A DNA stretch of 64,000 nucleotides from assembly GCF_029910215.1 (NCBI RefSeq), contig NZ_CP110397.1, positions 1 through 64,000 of the forward strand, given 5' to 3'. A program made the translations under genes and the position numbers. Below the pieces are notes generated by a model, which made no database searches, had not been told where the DNA came from, and saw only the letters and a list, made by a program, of their open reading frames with translations. Below, one piece after another: positions 34,216 through 41,957 of the stretch. Positions within the stretch are counted from its first letter, which is position 1, and each line of letters starts with the position of its first letter. Origin of the DNA: Paraburkholderia sp. D15. Its GTDB lineage: Bacteria > Pseudomonadota > Gammaproteobacteria > Burkholderiales > Burkholderiaceae.

Positions 34216-34400
34216 GCTCTTACCCGGAATGGGGCCGGATTCTGGCTGTCTTTCCGCCGAAAGCCGGTACTTTCAAGTGCTATAGCTCCGAATCAACATT
34301 GAATGTTGCACGCGTTGCGCAAATTCAGACTAGCTGACATACGGCGTATTTTTATTATTAATCATGCAGTTACGTGTCATGACGACGTGTATGAGAAACG

Positions 34401-34430
34401 GAAGTGCGCCCAACATGTTGGGCGCACTTC
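34401..34430. promoter_or_regulatory. Perfect 30-bp palindrome containing the same operator core
   Basis: Two 15-base arms, gaagtgcgcccaaca and tgttgggcgcacttc, meet without a spacer. It contains GCCCAACATGTTGGGC and lies 75 bases upstream of the TTGACA that precedes the HTH gene, so autoregulation is likely. Confidence 0.75.
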
Positions 34431-34565
34431 ATCCGCAGCGAATAAGAGGCTTGGAATATTGACGACCGATTTGGAGAGTGGATCGATTTTCGCAACGCAG
34501 TGTCTTGACAGTCGGGTGGTATAGGATAGCCTGCAACCCTAGTTTCACCTTTTTAATAGATAAGG

Positions 34566-35177
34566 ATGACGAATCAATATATTGCGTCGAATTGGCAGTG
34601 TGTGAAATCTGCAATGGACGCTCACGATGTGCTTCGAGAGCAAACGGCTTCTGCAGTCCGGCTTGGCTATTTTTACAGGGACTTGCTTGCATCTGGCCTG
34701 TGGACTTCCCAATCTGCGCTTTCCCGGGACATGGGTGTGTCCACATCCAAAATATCAAGAGCGTTGGCAGCCGCTCGGCTGCCAACGGAAGTTTTGAGGG
34801 CCTTCGACCATGGTGAGACAGTGACCTATCGACTGGCACACGCAATTAGCCTGCTCATCGTCGCTCTTGGTACGGACGTCGTTCGACGGCGGGCGACTCT
34901 GTTGCCGAAACTGCGAACGGTGACAGTCGAGGAATTCGTGTTGGCGGTGGTAACGGAGCCGTCTATGGGATCGAACAATGGGAAGATATCGTTGGTAGTG
35001 GACGAACCGTTGCAATCGATCCGAATTGAGGCCGCCTGTTTCGAGCAACTGCGAGCGCATGCGCACGAACTAGAGCGTTTTGTACAGCTGGCCGCTGATG
35101 TATTGGTTGCCAGCGATGGGGGATTTGTAACGGAGTCTAGATTCGCGGGCACGGCATGCCGGAAGGGTGAGCCTTAA
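34566..35177 (+). CDS. KorB/ParB-like HTH DNA-binding protein, candidate transfer-operon regulator
   Basis: A 203-residue protein with a ParB/KorB-type helix-turn-helix at about residues 50-80 (WTSQSALSRDMGVSTSKISR, then ALAAARLPTEVLRAF), preceded by a helix (SAVRLGYFYRDLLASG). It lacks the N-terminal CTP-binding ParB domain (no GERR-type box), so it probably acts as a local repressor or activator instead of a partition protein. It is divergent from the transfer operon, with the palindromic operators between them. taagg directly abuts ATG 34566, which is unusually close; ATG 34614 is a possible alternative. It also stands next to the iteron origin and might affect copy number. Confidence 0.75.
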   Translation: MTNQYIASNWQCVKSAMDAHDVLREQTASAVRLGYFYRDLLASGLWTSQSALSRDMGVSTSKISRALAAARLPTEVLRAFDHGETVTYRLAHAISLLIVALGTDVVRRRATLLPKLRTVTVEEFVLAVVTEPSMGSNNGKISLVVDEPLQSIRIEAACFEQLRAHAHELERFVQLAADVLVASDGGFVTESRFAGTACRKGEP

Positions 35178-35327
35178 AAGGGCCAATGCGCGTACGACCG
35201 TACCACGGTTTGACGGGCTGTCTATCTGACGGCGCGCCTGTGTTTAGATATTTAGAAGACCCTTTAACCGTTTACAAACCTTTAGGCTGGCTGAATCGAT
35301 TACCTGGCGGGCGTTTGCGGAGGGATA

Positions 35328-35998
35328 GGTAGCCTTCTATAGGGGAAGAGGTAGTCGCTGATGGGGCAAAAGGTTTGTGGATATGGGAGAAGTGGTAACC
35401 ACCGATGGGGCAAAAGGGTTGTGGATATGGGGGACAGGTAGTCATTTGTGGGGGTGCAAATGTTCCCTTGGTTTGGTAGCCGTCCATGGGATGCCGATTT
35501 GGTCGCCATCTATGGGAAGAACATCTCATGTAATAGGTCTGCCTTGCGCGGACGTCGTTCGTCATAGGTAGCTGTTTATGGGGCAAAGTGTAGGTAGCCG
35601 TTTATGGGGCAAACAATGGGGCTCCGTTGAACGCCGGTTGTGCCATCTCTTTCAATGGGCCAGTGCTGCTGTTAGATAAAGGTGGTGTTGGCAAAGGTAG
35701 CCTCGTATGGGAGGCCTTTTGGGTAGCCGTTTATGGGGATATCTACTCAACGTTGACAGTGATCGTTCCGGGGAAAGGTATCTGGTTATGGGGAACTACA
35801 ACGTAGCCGTCTATGGGGAAATCAAGCCCTCCGTGGACACCATGTGCATCATTCAAGGCGGGATTTCTGCGCCACAGCCGAGCAGGTCCCATCGCTGGGT
35901 ACCTTTTGTCCGTGTTTACACCAACTCCAGCAGGAATGGCCTTACATAGGTTGCCTTTTATGGGGGGCTTTCGCAGTTGATGGTTCCCAGCTATGGGA
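35328..35998 (+). repeat. Iteron array of the replication origin (about 14 copies, consensus GGTAGCCGTTTATGGGG)
   Basis: Direct 17-base repeats in one orientation start at about 35328, 35350, 35394, 35437, 35475, 35501, 35567, 35593, 35696, 35722, 35777, 35802, 35949 and 35982. Copies at 35593 and 35722 equal the consensus; others differ by one to six bases. The G-rich TATGGGG end is best kept. Irregular spacing and position just upstream of repA mark it as the RepA-binding oriV and copy-number control region. The 977 bases from 35178 to 36154 contain no gene. Confidence 0.9.
35376..35428 (+). promoter_or_regulatory. Two DnaA-box-like sites inside the origin
   Basis: TGTGGATAT occurs at 35376-35384 and again at 35420-35428, each one base away from the DnaA box TGTGGATAA. 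They alternate with iterons, as in other iteron origins that need host DnaA. Confidence 0.6.
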
Positions 35999-36154
35999 GC
36001 AAACTCGGGCATGGCCCCAATTTTTGAAGCTCGCACAATCAAACACTTATCGCGCCAACTTCGCGTATTGGCTTCAGTCGGCATTTCTACAGGTTGCATG
36101 ACAAAACCTATAGGTATAAAGTCTTCTTATTTGATGGTTACCTAAGGCACGGCG

Positions 36155-37462
36155 ATGGCACGGAAACGAGTCGGTGATCCCGCAGACAAACAGGTTTCAT
36201 TGTTTCAAGCCAGCGAACCGCCGGACATTCTTCGGAAAGCGGTCCAAGCCATCCATATTGCGCCAAAGTCGGGCAAGCTCGGTTTGCAGCAGAGAAAGAT
36301 GTTCAGCTCGCTGATCAAGAACGCTATCAAGCAAGACGCAGTTGAACCGGGTCGCATGAGCTATTCGATCACGATCGGTGCATTGTCCCAAGACAGCGGT
36401 TTGAACAGTAACAACACCCAGTACGTGAAGGAAACGGTCAATTCGCTAATTAGCACGGTTGTGAACTGGGACTATCTTGCTGCCGATAAGACGGCCGTTT
36501 GGAAGGCCTCAGGTTTGCTCGCTGGCGCAGAATTGCAGCACGCCGTTCTCAAATACAGTTTTTCCGATCAAATTCGCGGCGAGTTGCTCAGCCCTGAAAT
36601 TTACGCACTGATCGACATGCGGATCGCGCGAGAGTTTCGGCGTGCGCATTCCTTGGCGCTCTGGGAAAACACGGTTCGTTATGAGGGCGTGGGACTAACA
36701 GCAAAGATTCCGCTGTCGAAGTTCCGAGATTTGATTCTTGGTCAGGACCGAAGCGCGCAGTCCTATCAGGAGTACAAGCTATTCAAGAGCAAGGTGCTGA
36801 TGCCTTGCATACGCGAGGTCAACGAGATATCGGACCACGTCCTTGAGCTCGTCGAACATAAGGCTGGCCGTAGCGTTGAGGCTGTGCAGTTCAAGGTAAC
36901 CAGGAAGTTGGACACCGAACTTAAAGACGAGCCCGACGGAAGAAACGAAGCGCTTGTGGATGAAGTTATTAAACTGGGAATTCCGCGCTCTGAGGCTCGA
37001 AAAATGCTTGCGCAGTACGGTGACCAGCGCGTGCGCTCAGCGTTAGCTTACGTAGCAAATCGCTCGACAAAGAAGAATGCGGCGCCTGTCGATAACGTTG
37101 CGGCGTATTTCAGAAAAGCGCTTTCGCACGGGTATGCCTTGCCCGACACGCCGACGCCCAAGCGGAAAGAGTCGGCGGTACCACCTCAAGGCAGACAGGC
37201 GCAAGTTCGTGACAAGTACCTTGTTCAAAAAATGTCCGAGGTGCGCGAGTATTTCAGAGAGCTGGAGATTGACGATCAGACGGGTTTGATTGGACGCTAC
37301 AACGAGACCGTTGATGCGAAGAACCTCAAGCTTTCGCCGCCCAAAAAGCCTTCCAAACTTGCCGAGACGGGCTTTTTTCGCTGGCTAGTACTCGATACTT
37401 GGGGAGAGCCGAGCGCGGACGAACTCCTCGAATTCGTCCTCGCTGCCGAAAACTCGGACTAG
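36155..37462 (+). CDS. repA: Plasmid replication initiator RepA (Rep_3 family)
   Basis: A 435-residue initiator with the paired winged-helix layout of Rep_3 proteins: KLGLQQRKMFSSLIKNAIKQ, AELQHAVLKYSFSDQIRGEL, LALWENTVRYEGVG and SKFRDLILGQDRSAQSYQEY (the DNA-reading region), and LELVEHKAGRSVEAVQFKV. It should bind the iterons at 35328-35998 and open the origin. A C-terminal extension of about 150 residues, partly basic (PTPKRKESAVPPQGRQAQ), makes it longer than common Rep_3 proteins. ATG 36155 has aagg nine bases upstream. It is convergent with parB, 49 bases away. Confidence 0.93.
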   Translation: MARKRVGDPADKQVSLFQASEPPDILRKAVQAIHIAPKSGKLGLQQRKMFSSLIKNAIKQDAVEPGRMSYSITIGALSQDSGLNSNNTQYVKETVNSLISTVVNWDYLAADKTAVWKASGLLAGAELQHAVLKYSFSDQIRGELLSPEIYALIDMRIAREFRRAHSLALWENTVRYEGVGLTAKIPLSKFRDLILGQDRSAQSYQEYKLFKSKVLMPCIREVNEISDHVLELVEHKAGRSVEAVQFKVTRKLDTELKDEPDGRNEALVDEVIKLGIPRSEARKMLAQYGDQRVRSALAYVANRSTKKNAAPVDNVAAYFRKALSHGYALPDTPTPKRKESAVPPQGRQAQVRDKYLVQKMSEVREYFRELEIDDQTGLIGRYNETVDAKNLKLSPPKKPSKLAETGFFRWLVLDTWGEPSADELLEFVLAAENSD

Positions 37463-37511
37463 GCCTGTCGCTAGCTCGTCGTGCCTCAATCGGCGCAAGC
37501 ACGCGTCGATT

Positions 37512-38606
37512 CTATGAGCTGGCGATGCTCTGTTGTTCAACAGTTTCGGGAGCCTCCGCAAGCGCCTCTTTAGACAACTGCGACGTAATAAATTCGCGAA
37601 CTAATCCTTCCAGTTGCGTGACGAGGAGTGTCTGCTGGTCTTCGTTTAGACCGGTCAGTTTCAACTCGGTCCGTCCGTCGCGGTAACGTTTGAGCGCGCC
37701 GACGTCACGGCCGTCGGCGGTGTGAAAAGTAACGTTGCCACTGTAGTGTGTCTTCGTTGCCCGGGGCGGCGAAGCGCCATCCAGTTTTTTCACATATTCC
37801 TCGAGACGTCGCACGGACATCTCACCCTGGACGACGCGTTCAAGGATGGACTCGGCTACATCGACATGGACGCGTTCGAAGATTAGCTTCACGTTGTACG
37901 CGTGCGCAAGGCCAATGCCGTCTGCGTCAGCCATTTGCTGAAGATAGTGCTTCTGTAATTTGCCGATAAGCAGGGTTTTGGACACTAGAGCTTTGCTGAC
38001 TCCAAGGCTTTCAGCTAGCGCATCCTGAGTCTCAAATATGCCCTCCGAAAGCAGGCGAATCCACGCCACCGCGTCATCGAACACAGTCTGCTTGGTTCGA
38101 TTCTTGTTAATACTACTGGCGCGAAGGTAAAGATCTTGGTCGCTTAGATCTGGGACGATTTCTGCGTCGATGGATGGTTCGCCCAGACTCTTTTTCGCGC
38201 GGAAGCGGAATTCTCCGTCGACAATGACGTACTTGCCCGGATGTCGATGATTGCGGGTAACCGTGATCGGAACGTGTTGTCCTTCTCGCTTGAGACGGAC
38301 AGCCAAATCATCGATCGCCATCGGGCTGTAGAATTCGCGCGGGTTAAATGGGTTTGAAACGAGTTCATTCAACAGAATTCTTACTCGAGGCAACACTGCC
38401 GAGGCATTGGTACGGCTGCCATACGTGTTGGCGAGTGGGTTCCCTTCTATAGCTGCCCCTACCTGATCTGTCGGTTGATCTTTGGCGTGCAGAACGCCGG
38501 TCGCATCAAGGCGGCCGTCGACATCTGCTTTCTCGTTAGCAATACCTTTGCGAATAGACGCACCCAAGCCCAGTTTCGCTTTTGATGCTTGATTCTTGTT
38601 TGTCAT
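37512..38606 (-). CDS. parB: Partition protein ParB
   Basis: A 364-residue ParB. The N-terminal part has LLNELVSNPFNPREFYSPMA, the CTP-binding patch region GKYVIVDGEFRFRAKKSL, and a helix-turn-helix TQDALAESLGVSKALVSKTL. The C-terminus is a probable dimerisation domain (TELKLTGLNEDQQTLLVTQL). It should bind the five parS-like sites upstream of parA and spread. The start is given as ATG 38606, with GGAGG just upstream; a GTG at 38609 is equally possible. It overlaps the parA stop codon, so the two are coupled. It converges on repA. Confidence 0.93.
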   Translation of the reverse strand: MTNKNQASKAKLGLGASIRKGIANEKADVDGRLDATGVLHAKDQPTDQVGAAIEGNPLANTYGSRTNASAVLPRVRILLNELVSNPFNPREFYSPMAIDDLAVRLKREGQHVPITVTRNHRHPGKYVIVDGEFRFRAKKSLGEPSIDAEIVPDLSDQDLYLRASSINKNRTKQTVFDDAVAWIRLLSEGIFETQDALAESLGVSKALVSKTLLIGKLQKHYLQQMADADGIGLAHAYNVKLIFERVHVDVAESILERVVQGEMSVRRLEEYVKKLDGASPPRATKTHYSGNVTFHTADGRDVGALKRYRDGRTELKLTGLNEDQQTLLVTQLEGLVREFITSQLSKEALAEAPETVEQQSIASS

Positions 38607-39277
38607 CACGCCTCCATCAAGCCCTTAATCGCTAGGATTTCTCTTGCCACAGCGGTAATTTCGTCGCGAGCTTGCTTTGCTGTGCGCTGCCCTTTCACAG
38701 TAAAGACGGTCGCTCCGACGCCGATGGACGTCTTGTAGATCTCGCGCAAAGCAATGGTGCTATCAAGGATCGGATACGGATTGTCCTCTGCCATTGCGGC
38801 CCTCACCTCGGCGTAGCCTGTAGTTTTCGTATTCACGCGATTGAACACGATGCCGCAACTCTTGGGATCGCTGCCGATCGTTCTGCGCACGAGTTGAAGC
38901 ATGCCGGTGGTGCTCCATGCGTCGAGCGCGGATGCATCCATCGGAACGAGCACAAAGTCTGAAGCAGCGATGGCGATCTCGGTGTTTTTGTCGTGCACGC
39001 TGGGCGGACAATCAACGATGACTAGATCGAAATTCTGAGCCATCCGTTTGATTTCACGCCCTAGATTCGCGCCTGCCGCAGCCAAATTGACTACTGTGAA
39101 TGGATAGGGGACTTCCCCTGCCCCTGTCGCTCGAACTGAGGAGCTTTGCGAATCGGCATCAACGACGAGAACGCGGAGGTCCGGCTCGTCATCGCAATAC
39201 GCACCCGCGAGGTTGAGGGTAATCGTAGTTTTTCCGCTTCCACCCTTCTGGTTTGCGACTGCAATGACTATTCCCAT
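38606..39277 (-). CDS. parA: Partition ATPase ParA
   Basis: A 223-residue ParA/MinD-family ATPase without an N-terminal HTH (type Ib-like size). Motifs: deviant Walker A NQKGGSGKTT near residue 10, Walker A' VLVVDADSQSSS, and Walker B FDLVIVDCPPS. It moves ParB-parS complexes along the nucleoid. ATG 39277 is chosen because TTGGAGG is then six bases away; the in-frame ATG at 39283 touches the Shine-Dalgarno sequence. Because it lacks a DNA-binding domain, autoregulation would depend on ParB or another factor. Confidence 0.95.
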   Translation of the reverse strand: MGIVIAVANQKGGSGKTTITLNLAGAYCDDEPDLRVLVVDADSQSSSVRATGAGEVPYPFTVVNLAAAGANLGREIKRMAQNFDLVIVDCPPSVHDKNTEIAIAASDFVLVPMDASALDAWSTTGMLQLVRRTIGSDPKSCGIVFNRVNTKTTGYAEVRAAMAEDNPYPILDSTIALREIYKTSIGVGATVFTVKGQRTAKQARDEITAVAREILAIKGLMEA

Positions 39278-39456
39278 GCTCATCCTCCAAATAACATTCG
39301 CTCGATCATAATCGAAATTAATAAAATTAACAACGAAATAAAATTGGAAATAAATTACCTGATGCTGTCTACGCTTGCATGAATCAAGGAATAGTAGGTG
39401 GTCAACCCAAAGCGTACAAATTTTTTACATTAAATGCCATGTTTCGATGGGTGAAT

Positions 39457-39484
39457 GAACCGAGGATCAATTGATCCTCGGTTC
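39457..39484. repeat. 28-bp perfect palindrome in the par region
   Basis: Arms gaaccgaggatcaa and ttgatcctcggttc join without a spacer. It is unrelated to the parS motif. It could be a second protein-binding site or a terminator for leftward or rightward transcripts; no T-run accompanies it. Confidence 0.65.
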
Positions 39485-39547
39485 GTAAAAAATGGTGGTT
39501 TGCAGTAGGCGCTGTACGGCAAAAGTTAGTTTTCTTGATCGTAGCCG

Positions 39548-39563
39548 TTTTCCACGTGGAAAC
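39548..39563. promoter_or_regulatory. parS-like site 1 (TTTTCCACGTGGAAAC)
   Basis: It matches the palindrome GTTTCCACGTGGAAAC at 15 of 16 positions and is the copy closest to parA. Confidence 0.85.
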
Positions 39564-39824
39564 CGAGGACACCGGTTAGGCGATGGCGTTTTGTGGTGAC
39601 CGTTCGTCGCTCGACATTGAGCGTGGTCGACCGATGGTGAGCAATTGATTTGGCGTGCAGATCGCGCTGGCCAGAAATGAAATTTGTCGAAGCAGTGATT
39701 TATCGTTTCCGTCATCGACGTCTCTGAGCTGATCTTTGAGTTGATTGGTCGATGCAACAAAGCGCTGGCTGCGAGAGCCTAATCTTTACTTGAGATCTTG
39801 GCTGCGCAGCGGGGTGTAACATTC

Positions 39825-39862
39825 AAGGACTGTCAGTTTCCACGTGGAAACTGACAGTCCTT
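39825..39862. promoter_or_regulatory. parS-like site 2 with extended 38-bp perfect palindrome
   Basis: The core GTTTCCACGTGGAAAC is at 39836-39851. Symmetry continues outwards through aaggactgtca on the left and tgacagtcctt on the right, giving arms of 19 bases. It is the only copy with such long symmetry. Confidence 0.9.
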
Positions 39863-40046
39863 TGAGATGTTCGAAAATGAGGGTCCACTCGCTCCTATGC
39901 GTAGATGGCTAACGCAGGTATATAGGTGGGAGGTCCGTTCGTTGGTAGCAGCCGGCGACTCGTTGTCAGTTTCGATAACGAGGTTGAACGCGTGGAGTTT
40001 AGATGGACTGCGGGCGCGGAGAATTGCCATTCGGCGTGTCAATCTG

Positions 40047-40062
40047 GTTTCCACGTGGAAAC
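40047..40062. promoter_or_regulatory. parS-like site 3 (GTTTCCACGTGGAAAC)
   Basis: A perfect copy; symmetry extends three further bases on each side (ctg and cag). Confidence 0.9.
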
Positions 40063-40395
40063 CAGGTGGAGTTTCATAAGCCGATGTCGTTGTCTCGGGA
40101 TGTGGCAGGTGGTTTCAATTTTTTCAAACTCGCAAAGAGCGAGCTGGCTTCAGTTCAACGTCGGAGCATGGTTGGCCGACTCGCGGTGGTCAGTCTGCTG
40201 ACAGACTCTCCATCGGCCGTTGACTGTCAGGAACGATTTCCTCGACTCAGTGCGATGTTATTGCCACCAACCGCTCGGCGGATTTTCTTGCAATGACCTA
40301 TTGACGCAGCCAGAAAACTCGATAATGAGACACGTTTTTCCTCGTTTAGCGCTGAGGTCTTGTGTACGGACGTCTGAACGGTAGAGCGTAAGCTT

Positions 40396-40411
40396 GTTTC
40401 CACGTGGAAAC
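40396..40411. promoter_or_regulatory. parS-like site 4 (GTTTCCACGTGGAAAC)
   Basis: A perfect 16-base copy in non-coding DNA. Confidence 0.9.
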
Positions 40412-41289
40412 TGATCTTTCCAAGCAGCCGATCTGTGAGCGCTGGCCACCGCCCTCGTTCGTCTAAAAAATAACCTGAACGTGTGAGGGGATACTGTTCG
40501 AGTATTCGACGGACGTCTGGGATCTTGGAATTAGCGGCTGCTCGTTGTGTCGCTGGGTATGCGATGCTTGGCACAGTATTTCAGTCGACGCCTGTCGCGC
40601 GAAGTATCAGGCCTGAGGAATTACATTGCTTTTACTGCATGAGGTCTTGGACCTGGTTGCGCATACTCCGGGTCACACGTATCGAGTAGAAGGGCTCAGG
40701 AAGTTGTGAAGGTCTAGTTGCTCTATTCCCGTGTATGCGACGTCGACAAGTCACGTACCATGCGCCAGTTTGTCTTTCGGCCACGGAAAATATCCCACAG
40801 CCTGTCTCACAAAGCGGAGTTGATTTCGATTCGGCGGAGCGGCAAGTTACTTGACTCGCTCAGTGATTCTTGGCCGAAACGTGAGTTGCGATTGATGAGT
40901 ACAGACGGTGGTCGCACGCATTACCGGTCTCTTCCTCGGTCTTAGGGACGTGCTCAAGCCTACATGATGAGCTAGGAATCCAGTGTCTACATCGACCGCT
41001 CGATTCTCAGTTAGCGATTTAGGTTTGCCATATTGATAGTCCACGTGTCGCTGCGACCGAGTCATGGATCTTTGGTCTATCGGTTCTGCGAACGTCGTTG
41101 ATAGGTTGAAATTCGTCCGCGAAAGTAGGATCGAGCCTGCGTTGCGTCTGTGAGTTCATTGGGCGGCGGGAGGGTAGGCGGGAAGATTTCTACTGCCGGC
41201 GGCCCCAGATGCTCGGGCTCACCTAGGGCAGTGGGCCTATCGCGTCATTCCGATGAGCCGGCCGACTCGCCGCGGAGCAGGCTTGCGGA

Positions 41290-41305
41290 GTTTCCACGTG
41301 GAAAC
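41290..41305. promoter_or_regulatory. parS-like site 5 (GTTTCCACGTGGAAAC)
   Basis: A perfect copy, the one farthest from parA, nearly 0.9 kb beyond site 4. Confidence 0.9.
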
Positions 41306-41957
41306 CGCTTTAAGAAACACTGTAGTTCATAGCTTTGGGTTATCCCAGGTTGAGGGCTACTCTTGGTCCCGGCATCGCATACCCACGGGTAGAAAAAACT
41401 ATCGTTACGTCGATTTTCCTTGAAATTTGGAAAATTTTTATGCTTGGTTCACTTCCGAAAAAAGATTGTGAAAAGTTGTATGGGAGTGCCAATCGCGTGA
41501 AGCACGCGGTTCGCGCTCGTGGCGCGGATCAGCGCCTTATATACTGAATTTACGGAGATCGTCCACGTTGCGCATTCGCGCCAATTGTTCTGCAAGGAAG
41601 CGGTGGTGTGCCGACCGCGCCTTCAGGTTGCGTTTAGTGAGAGATGGCTGGACGCGATGTCTTGCTGTTACTGTTTCAGACATTCGGAGGGGCGCGTTGA
41701 CCTTGTAGTTGCCTCGGAGGGGAGGCATGAGCCGCAGTTAATCTACGAAGCGGTCAAAGCGCAAGATTGAGAGGGGGCGCCCAGCGCGTGTGTGTGGCCC
41801 GGCGATCGCGTCTTGCCGCTTGGCCAAGGCCGTATTGAACCGCGGAGACTTCCGGTCTCGACACCGTTGTTAGCGGGGATATCAATGACGGTCGCGGTTG
41901 TGCCACCCCCGAATGATCGGCCAGCGGGTGGCCCGTCTGCACGGCAGGCACATGGTT

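Larger units (their letters stand above)
34075..34565. other. 491-bp control region between the transfer operon and its candidate regulator
   Basis: No gene is supported here. It contains an inverted repeat ccaattg/caattgg (34084-34105) near the virB8 start, the two operators listed separately, and a -35-like TTGACA at 34505-34510 before the HTH gene. It is clearly more AT-rich than the flanking operon. Promoters for both divergent units must lie here. Confidence 0.6.
39278..41957. other. 2.7-kb non-coding centromere region upstream of parA
   Basis: No open frame here looks like a gene: all are short, have unusual composition and lack ribosome sites. The region carries five parS-like palindromes at 39548, 39836, 40047, 40396 and 41290, a 28-base palindrome at 39457, and a very AT-rich stretch (about 39300-39365) immediately upstream of parA that probably holds its promoter. 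From 41306 to 41957 I see nothing definable; this part may be the flank of the integrase module. Confidence 0.8.

Noticed and set aside
34566..35177. A second ParB
   Set aside because: Only the HTH part resembles ParB/KorB. The CTP-binding region is missing and there is no ParA partner next to it, so it is called a regulator.
35328..35998. CRISPR array
   Set aside because: The repeats are degenerate, 17 bases long, irregularly spaced with spacings from 22 to over 100 bases, and adjacent to repA. These are iterons; no cas gene is present.
39467..41770. Several short open frames in the par region
   Set aside because: None has a ribosome site or recognisable protein features, and parS palindromes run through some of them.
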